NCBI GenBank assembly: GCA_961205875.1
Contig: OY540811.1
Span: 36,053,340 to 36,117,339, forward strand
Length of the DNA stretch: 64,000 nucleotides
Direction: 5' to 3'
Source: Sialis fuliginosa
Taxonomy: Eukaryota; Arthropoda; Insecta; Megaloptera; Sialidae
Under the pieces are notes generated by a model. The model was not told where the DNA came from, ran no database searches, and was given only the letters and a program-made list of their open reading frames with translations. This document shows positions 1 through 11,340 of this stretch, one piece after another (position 1 is the stretch's first letter; each line of letters opens with the position of its first letter). Both the position numbers and the translations under genes were made by a program.

Positions 1-2319
1 TTTTCATACATTTCAATTTCAATTCTTTCATAACAAATTAATTGTTAAAGTGGTATAAAATTTTCAGTTGTGTACGGTTATTTATTTTTAAAATTTATTT
101 TAATTTTCCTACAAATTATTAAGTAAGTCAATCAATATATCACTGTTATTAAACAAACAAACATTCATACATGTTTAAACACAAAACCATTAATATCCAA
201 AAATTTCACATATGTGGGCCGACTTTAGGTGGGGCGAACCAAGGCGACCGCCCGGGGCGCAAGGCCAGGTGGGGCGGCGCACAATGGGGCATAAGTGACT
301 TTTTTGGTTCAAATCATAGTCTGTAGGATTGCGCCAAGCTGATTCCAACTTATTTGTTAATTTATCAATTTTAATTGACATTTTCGGTGATTTTTGAATA
401 TTTTTACGGAGACGGCGAAAAAATAGATCTCACCCAGGGCGCCAGACTTGCTAAGGCCGGCTCTGCATATGTGCTGGAATTATACCATTTTAATTAAATT
501 TTCAACACAGGGTACCAAATTGTATTATGTTGTCAATGGATTTGTTCTTTGTAGGAAATTATTTGCTATATAACAAGATCCATAGAAAACATTATACATC
601 AATCGCACTGGAAAAATAAATAATATTGTAGAATAATGCTTTGTTGTTAAATAATTTTTAATGTTTTAATGTTAAAGCTATTATCTATAATTAATTTTTT
701 TTATATATCATAATATGTTCAAAAAAGTTATTACCAATTTAAAACTTAATTATATTTTTTAAACATATTTGTAAAAAATAGTACATATTGCGCTTATTTT
801 TATAAATATTATTTAAAATTTCATGAAATTATAAGTCTATTGGTATTCTGGTGTAAAAAAGACATTGAGTTTTATAAAAAAAAGAAGATTTTTTTGGAAC
901 GAATTGATATGGTTTCAAGTTTCGACGTATTGTGTGGAATATGGTCTTCTGGTGAAATCATTGCTGTAAATTCATGAATGTAATATGGAATTCGATTTTT
1001 ATCATTAATTGATAAAACATAGGTATATATAGAGACTAAATTTTGTTGAGAAAACAAATGTACCTATAATCTACAATGTTTGATGTAATAATAAACTTAT
1101 TATGTTATGTTTTACAAGATTATGTAAAATGCAAGCAAATGGATTCATCATTTTATTCAGCAACTTTATGAAGAAATTTGGCTGGAATCTAGATTTTATT
1201 GTGACATTATGTGGGCAGCATTCAAGTGATTTATTTATATAAACTTTCTGAGCAGTCTTATATCGATGTACTTTTAATATGCAAATCATTCAAATAATGA
1301 CGTCCAATATACTATCATGCAAGTAATTTCCAAATACCAAATGACTCTTATTACATGTAATTTTAAATTGTATTTGTCGATGAGCGCAATATGTATCTGT
1401 TTTGTGACAAAAAATTAAAAACTTATTTTGGACAAATGACATATATTAGGTATATAATAAATTTAAAGTAAATATGTGTATTTTAAATAATTTATTAATT
1501 AATAATTAAGTTCCGCATTTCTTTAAGGTCCGCATGTCTAAGTAATAAATTATATTAAAAATATTAATAAATCTTTTTTTACATAACCTTTTAGTATTGT
1601 TTTCATAATGAAATAATTTTATAAATTTTACAAATCATTATATCATTCGAAAATACACATTATGGTTATACAGTAGAGAATCGATTATCCGAATACCGAT
1701 CAACCAATACATCGGTTAACCGAAAGCGTCCAAGTGACAACAATAATTTTTCTCTTACATTAATTAAATAATCTGATATTTAAAAAATAAAGAAACTGTC
1801 ATTTGCCAAATACACAAGACACCTGTCAAAATTTAAATGTTATTTATTGAGAACCTCCACCTTTTTTTTGAAGTCGGTTGGATGTCTATTTTTCCTAATA
1901 ATAAGAAGGTAAGTACCTACTTATTTGTTGAAAATTATATTTGTACCTATGTATATTATTATTAACATCTTATAAAACTTCTTACAATATATAAAAACTT
2001 TTTTATAATATAATTTATCAATTATGGGTTCATAATAACCTTTTTGCATAACAAAATAAACGTCAAGTAAATATATTAATTTTTAGAAAACTAACCAATT
2101 ATTGTTAATAGATAATATGTAACCATATAGATGACACCACTCGTTATATTATAGGTTTGAAACTTGAATTAACAATGTTTAAAATTTTTAAAATCATCTA
2201 GTTCGCCTTGTTTAAAAATTTTATATTGACAACTGAAATATTATTTTATAAAACAAAAAGCGTTCTGTTGAAAAGAATTTCTCAGTCGAAACAAATTAAT
2301 TACTATATTCTTACGTTTA
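1..2319. other. AT-rich intergenic DNA with repeat fragments
   Basis: No coding exon is supported here. A short GC-rich patch near 215-475 contains GGCGACCGCCCGGGGCGC and ends near CTAAGGCCGGCTCTG. It resembles a transposon end that recurs, in another orientation, near 19560-19635. The stretch 1520-1900 is an older copy of the unit duplicated at 3087-4611. The rest shows nothing I can name. Confidence 0.5.
1520..1900 (+). repeat. Diverged copy of the 3087-4611 repeat, with pogo/Tigger-like segment
   Basis: The segment shares long blocks with the tandem units at 3087-3850 and 3851-4611, in the same order. These include the stretch around CAGTAGAGAATCGATTATCC (about 1672) and the tail 'tttttttgaagtcggtt' (about 1863). 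The CAGTAG...CGATTATCCG motif resembles the terminal repeats of pogo/Tigger elements; that is family knowledge, and no transposase is visible. This copy is shorter and more diverged than the other two. Confidence 0.6.
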
Positions 2320-2343
2320 ATGCTTAATTGTGAGGAAGAAATA

Positions 2344-2947
2344 ATGGAAGTGTACGTATTAATATTAATTTTATTTATTTGTATTATTTATAAGATTTAT
2401 ATAATCAATTATGTTTATTTTAAATTTTTAATTTTTCAGAATTACAATAACAGACGATAACAAAGCTAGACAAGAAAAACAAGAAAAAGATAATAAACCT
2501 ACACAAGACAAACAACAAAAAAAAGAGTAAGCATACATTTTTTTCATAAAATAAGATTTTTGGTTTTATATGTAATTGGTTTATTCACTTTCCTGTTTCA
2601 GAAATTCAGAAAAAAAAAAGGAGAAAAACAAAGATTATTGGCGGGGCTTCAGCAACGGAAAGGCCCCAAATAAATATTGGAGAGATTCTCACCATCGACC
2701 ATCGACAAGTCGTGGTCACCGGGGAGCACCTCGAGGTGGCCACCGGAGAGCACCTCGAGGTGGTTACCGGGGAGCACCTCGAGGTGGCTACCGGGGAGCA
2801 CCTCGAGATGTTTCCCGGGGACCACCTCGAGGTGGTCACCGGGAAACATCCCGAGGTGGTCACTGGGGACCAAATAGAGGTGGTCAACGTGAACCATCTC
2901 GAGGTGGTCAACCTCAAGACGGAAAAAATATAATAATTTATATGTAA
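2344..2947 (+). CDS. Small three-exon RGG-repeat protein (146 aa)
   Basis: The exons are 2344-2351, 2440-2526 and 2602-2947. Donors are GTACGT (2352) and GTAAGC (2527); acceptors end at 2439 and 2601 after pyrimidine-rich tracts. The spliced CDS is 441 nt with consistent phase. Residues 1-45 are charged and Lys/Glu/Gln-rich, starting MEVITITDDN. A linker containing DYWRGF and KYWRD follows. The tail has about ten repeats of the type RGAPRGGY, from GC-rich 24-bp DNA repeats at 2712-2910. RGG/RG repeats usually bind RNA and are arginine-methylated; a nucleic-acid role is inference only. An in-frame ATG at 2320 would add MLNCEEEI, so the start is uncertain. The single-exon reading from 2576 ignores the acceptor at 2600-2601. 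I do not recognise an orthologue. Confidence 0.65.
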
Positions 2948-3086
2948 TGTTTAATGTTTACTTTTTACTTTTTTTATATTAATATATAAAATATTTTTTT
3001 TAAATGTGTTGTTTTTTATATATTTACTTTAATATTTCAGGTTACCTATGAAATTAAAAGAATTTTTTGTTACAACTGTCAATTAA
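2948..3086. other. 3' flank of the RGG gene
   Basis: AT-rich, with ATATAAA-type candidate polyadenylation sequence near 2985. A further possible acceptor (TTTCAG at about 3035-3040) exists, but no continuing reading frame is evident. Confidence 0.3.
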
Positions 3087-3850
3087 ATATATAAAACGTG
3101 TTGAACTGTTGAAATATCAAACAAATAAGAGAAACCATTGACAAATTGAACAAATATTAAAAATATTAATAAAACTTTTTTTACATAACCTTTTAGTATT
3201 GTTTTCATAATGAAATAATTTTATAAATTTTACAAATCATTATACAGTAGAGAATCGATTATCCGAATACCGATCAACCAATACATCGGTTAAACGAAAG
3301 CGTCCCAGTGACAGCAATAATTTTTCTCTTACATTAATTAAATAATCATATTAAAAAAATAAAGAAACTGTCATTTACTAAATACACAAAACAGCTGTCA
3401 AAATTGAAATGTTATTTGTATTTATTATAATAATTACTTAACCGATTTTAACCGTTTGTACCTTGATTGAAAGATCTTACACTCCATATGTTATATCAGT
3501 AATACAAATTCCACATTAGAAAGGTTTATCACTAAAAATTAGTAAGAGATTTTGCTTTTTATTTTTCCATAGATAACTAGAAATGTAAAATCGCGGAATT
3601 TTTTAGGTGTTTCGTTGTATATCTTCCGACTATATCATTAGATCCTGACAAAATTTACAAAAGGACCACCTGGAGAGTATTCTCTTTCAAACCAACAAAA
3701 AATTATCAAAATCGGTCCACGTAATACGAAATTATTCGTGAACATCGCTAAAAAATGAACATATATATAAATATATATACATATATATATATATATATGT
3801 ATATATACGAGTTGAATTGAGAACCTCCTCCTTTTTTTTGAAGTCGGTTA
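3087..3850 (+). repeat. Tandem unit 1 of a 764-bp duplication
   Basis: The unit starts with 'atataaaacgtgttgaactg' and ends with the 'gaagtcggtta' tail. It is repeated at once downstream with the same order and almost the same sequence, at an offset of 764 bp. It contains the CAGTAG...ATTATCCG segment (about 3245) and an AT microsatellite (3765-3808) just before the tail. No protein is encoded. Confidence 0.85.
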
Positions 3851-4534
3851 ATATATAAAACGTGTTGAACTGTTGAAATATCAAACAAATAAGAGAAACC
3901 ATTGACAAATTGAACAAATATTAAAAATATTAATAAAACTTTTTTTACATAACCTTTTAGTATTGTTTTCATAATGAAATAATTTTATAAATTTTACAAA
4001 TCATTATACAGTAGAGAATCGATTATCCGAATACCGATCAACCAATACATCGGTTAAACGAAAGCGTCCCAGTGACAGCAATAATTTTTCTCTTACATTA
4101 ATTAAATAATCATATTAAAAAAATAAAGAAACTGTCATTTACTAAATACACAAAACAGCTGTCAAAATTGAAATGTTATTTGTATTTATTATAATAATTA
4201 CTTAACCGATTTTAACCGTTTGTACCTTGATTGAAAGATCTTACACTCCATATGTTATATCAGTAATACAAATTCCACATTAGAAAGGTTTATCACTAAA
4301 AATTAGTAAGAGATTTTGCTTTTTATTTTTCCATAGATAACTAGAAATGTAAAATCGCGGAATTTTTTAGGTGTTTCGTTGTATATCTTCCGACTATATC
4401 ATTAGATCCTGACAAAATTTACAAAAGGACCACCTGGAGAGTATTCTCTTTCAAACCAACAAAAAATTATCAAAATCGGTCCACGTAATACGAAATTATT
4501 CGTGAACATCGCTAAAAAATGAACATATATATAA

Positions 4535-4567
<33 letters not shown>

Positions 4568-4611
4568 CGAGTTGAATTGAGAACCTCCTCCTTTTTTTTG
4601 AAGTCGGTTAA
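3851..4611 (+). repeat. Tandem unit 2 of a 764-bp duplication
   Basis: Near-identical copy of 3087-3850. The visible difference is the length of the internal AT microsatellite (4525-4567). High identity implies a recent duplication, by unequal exchange or tandem insertion. Confidence 0.85.
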
Positions 4612-4984
4612 AAATATAAACGTTTGCTTTAAGAATTTAAAAACTCACCTTTTTTGTTGAACATAAAAAGAAGAACATATTAAACATATGTATCTTGAAT
4701 TATAAATTGCGACCACAGTAACATAATGTACTTTCATAATACTTTTCCTCCATTACCTAGGAAAATTCTGAGTTCATCATTTACCTTTTGATATAATTTT
4801 TAAGCGTATTTTTGTAATCAAAAATATCAACTAAAAAATATAAATTGAAGGAGCGGGAGGAATCGTAACGTAATATAAGGGATGGGGTGGAGGGAGTAAA
4901 TATTATGACAATCAGGAGGAAGTGAGTCAAAATTGTATAATAAATAATTTATCCAATTTTATTTTATTTTTTCAAATTGAAATA

Positions 4985-5250
4985 ATTTTGCTTCCTCGCA
5001 AATATCTAAGATACGAGAAGCTTTATCGTTTTAAAATGAGACAAAAAAATTGTTCTCTGATTTCAAAATTCTTTGCGTTTCAGGTCTGTCTATTTGCATG
5101 TCTGTCTGGCTGTGTGTGTATGTGAGTGAGTGCTCTGAATCCATTCACACGCATAATTCATGAACCATTGAACCGATATAATAAAACTTGGTTGGATGGT
5201 TGGATCTGGCTTGAAGACGTTCCCATTTCAAAATATTCAAAATTGTGTGT
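4985..5250 (+). repeat. Interspersed repeat family F, copy 1
   Basis: Shares with 7305-7600 the order: 'cctcgca', 'gatacgagaagct', 'tgagacaaaaaa', 'ctgatttcaaaatt', a TCTGTCTG-rich stretch, 'cacacgcataa', and 'tggatggttgg'. Class unknown; no coding capacity seen. Confidence 0.6.
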
Positions 5251-5694
5251 AAGGAGGAGGGATGACATCCCAAAACTATTTATTTTTGCCGCTTGGTGCT
5301 GTTGAACGATGCGAGTGGAAATAAACAAACATGACACAGTACCTTTTGAATGACATAAGTTTCATTCACCTCTTTTTATAATAAATACTAAAAAAAAACG
5401 TACAACAACAATTTTATATTATTATTAAAATAATAACACTAGATATGTACAATGTACAATAATGTACATATATGAAAAAATATAAATTATCAGGGGAGCC
5501 TTGTGATTTTTTATAGCTAAAAAGGGGGTAGTGGGACAAATAAGTTTGGGAACCTATGGTCTAAATGGATAAATTGAACTTTGTTTGTATTTTTATGACA
5601 GAAAATTAAAACCAATCGATATTAAATTAAGGAAATATGGAGACTGCAATGTTCTCATTCAGAAAATGTAAACTTTTAAGGGAGTTACTGAAAA

Positions 5695-5860
5695 AATTTA
5701 ATATACAGGAAGATTTACAACAAGTGTAAACTTTAACAGTAGATCGAGAATGTAATTTTAAACAAAAAACTTGATGTGAACCTACATATGTCCGGAAATT
5801 CTTCGTGAGGGAGCTACAGTCTTTTGCCCAAAATTAGTGTTTATTTAATATCTAGAGCAG
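5695..5860 (+). repeat. Interspersed repeat family C, copy 1 (short)
   Basis: Contains the family block around 'ttcttcgtgagggagctac', preceded by 'acagtagatcgag' and followed by 'tttatttaatatct'. It matches 9705-9970 and 11005-11340. Unclassified; all three copies are in the same orientation. Confidence 0.6.
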
Positions 5861-6404
5861 TGTTTCTTAATTTTTTTGATAATGTCGCGACTCCCCTACA
5901 ACTCGAATTGATAACCCACGGCCCCTCTAATTTTTTTTTGGAACTCAGGTTGGTTAAAAAAAATTATTTGTTTAATGTTCACTCCTGTACAACTGTACTG
6001 CTATCACCTAATTTCTATCATGAATCGCAGGGTTGAATTCCTAAAGATCGGCTGGAATAAAAAATAATAATTACCACACATACTAAAAATATCATACAAA
6101 ATAACAATGCTGAGAAATCATGTTTAACAATAAAACTATCACATTGTTTGTAAAAGTAAAATTTATGTATGGTAGATATATGTTCTCTCTATTATTGGTC
6201 AGTTTGAAAATATAATTTTACACGATTTTTTCAATAACTACTGAATGGATTTTATTCCGGTTTTCATTAATGGACAGGTTAAGTTTAGGTATAGGTATAA
6301 TTTATGGATATTTTGTGTAAAATAAGCCGGAAAAAAACAATTGCAGTAAACCGTGTGTTGTGAGCATTTTGAGTGGGCACGTTGGGTGAGCATGTTAGGT
6401 GAGC

Positions 6405-6437
6405 ATATCGGGCGTAACACCGGGTCCAATGCGCTAG
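6405..6437 (+). mobile_element. Helitron 3' terminus (family of the 58-62 kb unit)
   Basis: The end 'gtaacaccgggtccaatgcg' followed by CTAG at 6434-6437 and then T matches the 3' terminus at 61822-61849. The subterminal hairpin looks degraded here. The 5' end of this copy was not located. Confidence 0.5.
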
Positions 6438-6702
6438 TTTATTATAAAAGGAGTTGAATGAAACTTAATATCATTCGAAAGGTACTGTGTCATAGATATG
6501 CACAAAACATGTGTGTATGTTGCTGTTAAGGCAGGTAAAATAAAGTTAACATACACACATAATATGTTTTCCCCTCTGTGTAGGGGTTAAAATTAGTTCA
6601 GATTCGGTTTCAGGGGGCAAAAATACATTGGAATATCATGATCCTATTTATGGCGCAGACCACTGGTTTTTTTGTGGGCATGTTATGTGTTATCAATGAG
6701 TA

Positions 6703-7213
6703 CGTTTACACAGTGCTTTTATTCCGGTTTAACTATAACCGATGTAATAAAACCGGGTGTAAACGGCACTTTACACCTGACATAACTTTAGTTATGCTAT
6801 TCCTCTTGGTCTACGGGAATACTATAAGTAAACCGGAATAGAGCAGGAATAAAAATGCGTGTAAACTGCATGGACACAGTTATACCTAAAAAAATATAAA
6901 TATCTACGGAGTATAGGGACTTCATCATAATGCATTTCGCATTAACATTTGAAAAAGCGTCGTCAAATAAAATATGGTTAAAACACCTGAGACAAAGAGA
7001 TGGAAAACAAAACAAACGTAATTTGTGGGACATAAAAGAGTCGAAATATTTTTGAGATTTCTTGTTGGTACACCATCGAACTTATAGCGTATTTCAAATC
7101 GGAATTATAATTCCAGCTGACGTCACTTATTGTCGTATGTGTAAACAGCACCACTTGAAACGGTTTAACTACATCGGTTATAATAAAACCGGAATAACGG
7201 CGCTGTGTAAACG
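6703..7213. mobile_element. Tc1/mariner-type MITE
   Basis: Terminal inverted repeats CGTTTACACAG..., reading on through ATTCCGGTTTAAC..., occur at both ends and are flanked by TA. The interior repeats the 'gtgtaaac' motif and encodes nothing. The TA target and long imperfect TIR suggest a Tc1/mariner-mobilised MITE. Confidence 0.7.
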
Positions 7214-7304
7214 TACAATTGTGATGTTGATGTAATTACACCAATATAACTGTCAGTACTGCCACTATGATAAGAATGATGTGCCTACGTTTTTATTTGT
7301 TTTT

Positions 7305-7600
7305 GATTCCTCGCAATATCGAAGATACGAGAAGCTATGTGATCGTTTTAGATTGATTGTGAGACAAAAAAAATGTTCTCCGATTTCAAAATTTTAAATT
7401 GATTTATCCGTTTCACGTCAAGACAAACACTTTTCGTTACGTGTCTGTCTGTCTGTCCCCGTGTGTCCGTCCGTATGTCCCCTGAATCCTTGTCACACGC
7501 ATAACTCATGAACCACTGAACCGATATTATTGAAACTTGGTCGGATGGTTGGGTTTGGTTTGAGGACGGTCCCATTTCAAAATCATCAAAATCGTGTGTA
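7305..7600 (+). repeat. Interspersed repeat family F, copy 2
   Basis: Direct-orientation copy of the 4985-5250 repeat. It includes the TCTGTCTG-rich stretch and the 'cacacgcataactcatgaac' block. It continues into 'aagatatctcaagaacgac', which the first copy lacks. Confidence 0.6.
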
Positions 7601-7800
7601 AATATTTATTTTTTCAAGATATCTCAAGAACGACACTTTACGAGAAAATTTTATAGAATATTTTTTGTAGAGCATTAAATTTCCTATAATATGGGTCTAC
7701 TACGTTTGTTGTAAAATATTCCCTTACAAAGATTTATATCAATTTATTTTAAAAATTCGTGTTTTGTTTTTCTAAATTGATATTTGATTGGATATATTAA

Positions 7801-7880
7801 ATGTAGTTTTGACGTTTTAAATGTCATTTTGGCGTTTTAAATGTCACTTTGACGTTTTAAATGTCATTTTGACATTTGCA
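7801..7880 (+). repeat. Four-copy 20-bp tandem repeat
   Basis: Four consecutive 20-bp units of the form ATGTCATTTTGACGTTTTAA cover 7801-7880 in exact register, with a few substitutions; the last unit is truncated in its second half. Each of the first three carries a GACGTTTTAA or GGCGTTTTAA core. No gene is adjacent. Confidence 0.85.
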
Positions 7881-8722
7881 TAAATTTAGATTTAGATTGA
7901 AATTGTAAAAAAATTAAAAATATATGATAAAATATTCAGGTGCGTTTTAAGAAAAATTTCGAACTAAGATTTTTTAGTAAAATTTGTATAAAAATTAAAT
8001 GGTTAACCAATGCCAGGCAATTTATCTGAACACTATTAGTTTTAGTGAATTTAGCACGAGTAAGCACTGTGTATTTACTTAGCAGATGTTTTTTTAGAGT
8101 AATCAGTTACGCGGATATTCACAGATTTTGAAATATACGCGGGCGAAGTCACTAATAAATATTAATTTTAATAAAATCTAAATAAATCACATGTACTTGT
8201 ATAAATATTCCATAACAATTCCGTTGTTCCGTTTGACAAATCTGGCGCATGCAACAAACTCAATAAGCGACACAGAGACATATACTTTATTAAAGTAATT
8301 AGATCCCATACAATCACCCTCCCACGCCGGTATAAAAAGGAATTTATTAGTACCTGTTGTCCCCCGGTGAATGTACCGCTAAATCGAATTACCCGACTCG
8401 AAGGGGTAGATTCGCGAAGGGGTCTATGATCTTTGTTAAACTGGGGATCAACTGTGTGCTGCTAGTGCAAAGAATATATAACATACATAGTTGTTAACAA
8501 TTACAGAGTAGGTACTTTAATTCAGACGAATATGTTCGTTTCATTCAATTATCTTCAATCAATTTATATTTATAGTAAAAATAAGTGCAGGGGCGGGCTG
8601 GGAACTTTTATATAACTACCTCCTTATTTAAAACAATCAAAATAGTAATGTCAGTATTTATTATTTTAATTTTATCAAACAAAAAATAATACGTTAAAAT
8701 TGTCGTATTGAATTATATCCTA

Positions 8723-9550
8723 CTAGCTGGGCCCACGCGGCTTCGCTCGCGTAGACTACGGAATTATTGTTTAGGATTTTTGAAAAATATAGTTTAAATA
8801 ATTAAGTACAAACACGATTAGTTATTATTGTAATAATAATTTATCAATACCTAAATTACCTAACAAAAACGAATCAGAAGAAAAAAGTACAAATAATTTG
8901 TGTTCTGTTTAAATTTAAATGTTAATTATTGAAAACAAAATAAACACAAACGATCAGCCGAGGGACTCCGAATATCTACCGAGCGTACGCGAATCCAGTC
9001 TGATGTACTCGCTTCGATGCGGCACGACACCATACATTTAAGATATTATCTTTATAAATATATTTTAAGATATTTTCTAAACTATACGACCAAATTGGAT
9101 GCTGTAAATGGCAAACTATATCTACATTAAGTACTTATGACGATGAAATCATTTATTTCGATATGGATTAATGTTTTGCAGGTCATAAGTCCATGTAAAC
9201 AAAACCCAAATATTTTATGTTTTCTTTGTAACATAAAAGCAGTCATTGTGGCTAAAATATAAAAGTTAGACATATGGTGTCGCGGACTTAATTGAAGAAC
9301 TTTTGATTCTACACAATTCTTTATTACATTATTTTGTTCTATATTGAACGGTTTAGGCAGCGTATTACAAAACAGCGCGCCGACGGCAAAATTTTTTCCG
9401 ACTTGATTTACTATTATCGTCACTGCTTTGTTGTTATGTTACCTAACGTAAAAAAATATAGCCTATAACCTGGCCAGAGAACGTACCTATGAATTAAAAA
9501 AAAAACTCGTAAATCGGATAAGTGGTTCTCGAGTGATAAGGTAACTAACG

Positions 9551-9596
<46 letters not shown>

Positions 9597-9625
9597 GAGA
9601 CGTTGAGCTTTATATATATTAAGGA
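8723..9625 (-). mobile_element. Helitron family A, copy 1
   Basis: On the minus strand it begins TCCTTAATATATATAAAGCT (9625 downward), followed by a TCTG microsatellite. It ends with a GC-rich hairpin (ACGCG/CGCGT), then GGGCCCAGCTAG at 8723 next to T. TC start, CTAG end, subterminal hairpin and lack of TIRs are Helitron hallmarks. No Rep/helicase is present, so it is non-autonomous. A 98-codon ORF (9127-9423, minus) is shared with copies 4 and 5. Confidence 0.8.
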
Positions 9626-9704
9626 TGAATAGCGCACTCTGCTTTGAAGTGTGTATTACTCTTATCCTATTATTTTTTTCGTATGAAATTTGATAAAATG
9701 AGCA

Positions 9705-9970
9705 TTATACAGGGTGATTTACAACTAGTGTAAAAAAATTGACAGTAGATCGAGGATGTAATTTTAAGCAATAAACCTTACATATGTCAACCTATGTCCG
9801 GAAATTCTTCGTGAGGGAGCTACAGTCTTTCACCCAAAATTTGTTTTTATTTAATATCTAAAAAACCCATTGTGCTACAAATATGAAATTTGATACAGGG
9901 TTTGGTATTAATAAGTGTTATCGATTTCCATTATCAAACAATAATAATTTAGACCAGGTGTGTGTGGAGC
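9705..9970 (+). repeat. Interspersed repeat family C, copy 2
   Basis: Starts 'tacagggtgatttacaacta' and includes 'ttcttcgtgagggagctac' and 'aacccattgtg'. It ends near 'gccagtgggcctgtcg'. Compare 11005-11340. Confidence 0.6.
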
Positions 9971-10215
9971 CAGTGGGCCTGTCGATATTTATCAAGTGTT
10001 TTTTTGATTTTTAATTTTTTCCTGAGTTCAGTTCTTGTAGAAGATTATATGACACAAAATTAGCGGTGTACCGGAACTGGAATTTTCAATTCTGGTCGGA
10101 ACCGGAATCGCTGGAATTCACAAAAAAAATCCCAAACCAGATTTTTTTTAAAAACGTTCTATTTTAATTAATAATAATAATTAAAACAATATATGTATAC
10201 GGTTTTTGGTAAATA

Positions 10216-10559
10216 CGGAGAGTCTGGGGGTCCTCTGTCAAAAACTCTGAAAATCACGTGTTGATGTGTTAGAATAGAGTAGAGTATGCTGTACCTATGT
10301 TAATATATTATTTAGTGCATAGACAGAAATTCATAAACCTAACCTAACCTACCTGAAAACGAACCAATCTATCTGGACTACTCTAACTTAAACTAAATTA
10401 TTAAATATAACACAGCTAAACGTGGCTAGTCGTTTTATAAAATGCGTGATTTATAAAAGTTGAAAACCCTCATCTAGTCACGCATGCGCATCAACTCTAT
10501 TCTGAATAACTATATACGTGATTTTTCACAAATCTGACAGAGGACCCCCAGACTCTCCG
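10216..10559. mobile_element. Mariner-type MITE with perfect TIRs
   Basis: Perfect TIRs of 25 bp begin CGGAGAGTCTGGGGGTCCTC and are flanked by TA at 10214-10215 and 10560-10561. The element is 344 bp, non-coding, with partial inverted similarity towards the centre ('gatgtgttagaatagagt' against 'gcatcaactctattctga'). Confidence 0.85.
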
Positions 10560-11004
10560 TATTAGCCCGGTTTTTTACATAGATTATCTTAAATTAATTT
10601 TTTTGTATGGTATTTCTTAAATAGTAGAGGCGTAGAGTCCTACATTAGGTATATTATAAAAAATACTAATTTTTACAAATCTTGTAATTTTTACAGCTTC
10701 GTAAGATCGATTGTTTTAAATTGTTTGCATATTATATGTTCTTTTCGATCGAATATAATTACATTTCTAATGTCACATTATAAATGTGATAAATCACAAA
10801 CAGCATCTAGACATATTCACAATAGAGAAGATTGTATACATTTTTACAGATAAAAGAATGCCTACTACTACTGCATTATCTTAATACTATAGTTCAGATA
10901 TTTTTTGAAAAAAACATATTAAGGCCTATAGTATTATTAAAAAATTCAGAACAAGTCTTATTTTTACACCATAACAATTGGGAATTTAAAAAAATCTTTG
11001 ATAT

Positions 11005-11340
11005 ACAGGGAGAGTCATATCAGGTGGAACAAACTTGAACAGTTTATTAAGAAAAAAATCATATAAACATATATCCGGAAACTCTTCGTGAGGGAGCTAC
11101 AGACTCTCAAAGATTTTGTCTTAAATTAGTTTTTATTTAATATTTTGAGAACCCATTGTGATACAGTACTTAAATTTGACACTCTGTTTAATATTATACG
11201 TGCATGTTATCGATTTCCAGTATCAACCAATGATTATTTAGACCTGCGATATATGCGGCCAGTCCGACCAGTGGGCCCATTGAGTTATATCTAGTTTGTT
11301 TTTGTTCTTAATTTTTTTCGTAAATAAATCAGTTTTTCTC
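11005..11340 (+). repeat. Interspersed repeat family C, copy 3
   Basis: Contains 'ctcttcgtgagggagctac', 'aacccattgtga', 'tatcgatttccagtatcaa' and 'cagtgggcc', in the same order as 9705-9970. It is the most diverged copy. Confidence 0.6.

Noticed and set aside
2606-2933. Overlapping ORFs on both strands across the RGG repeats
   Set aside because: GC-rich 24-bp repeats open several frames. Only the plus-strand frame joins upstream exons through splice sites.
8331-8340. TATAAAAAGG as a possible core promoter, with GC-rich sequence downstream
   Set aside because: No gene follows before the Helitron at 8723, and no paired LTR was found. A TATA-like string is common in AT-rich DNA.
9549-9600. (CAGA)n tract as a possible CRISPR or satellite array
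   Set aside because: A simple tetranucleotide microsatellite internal to a Helitron; no spacers.
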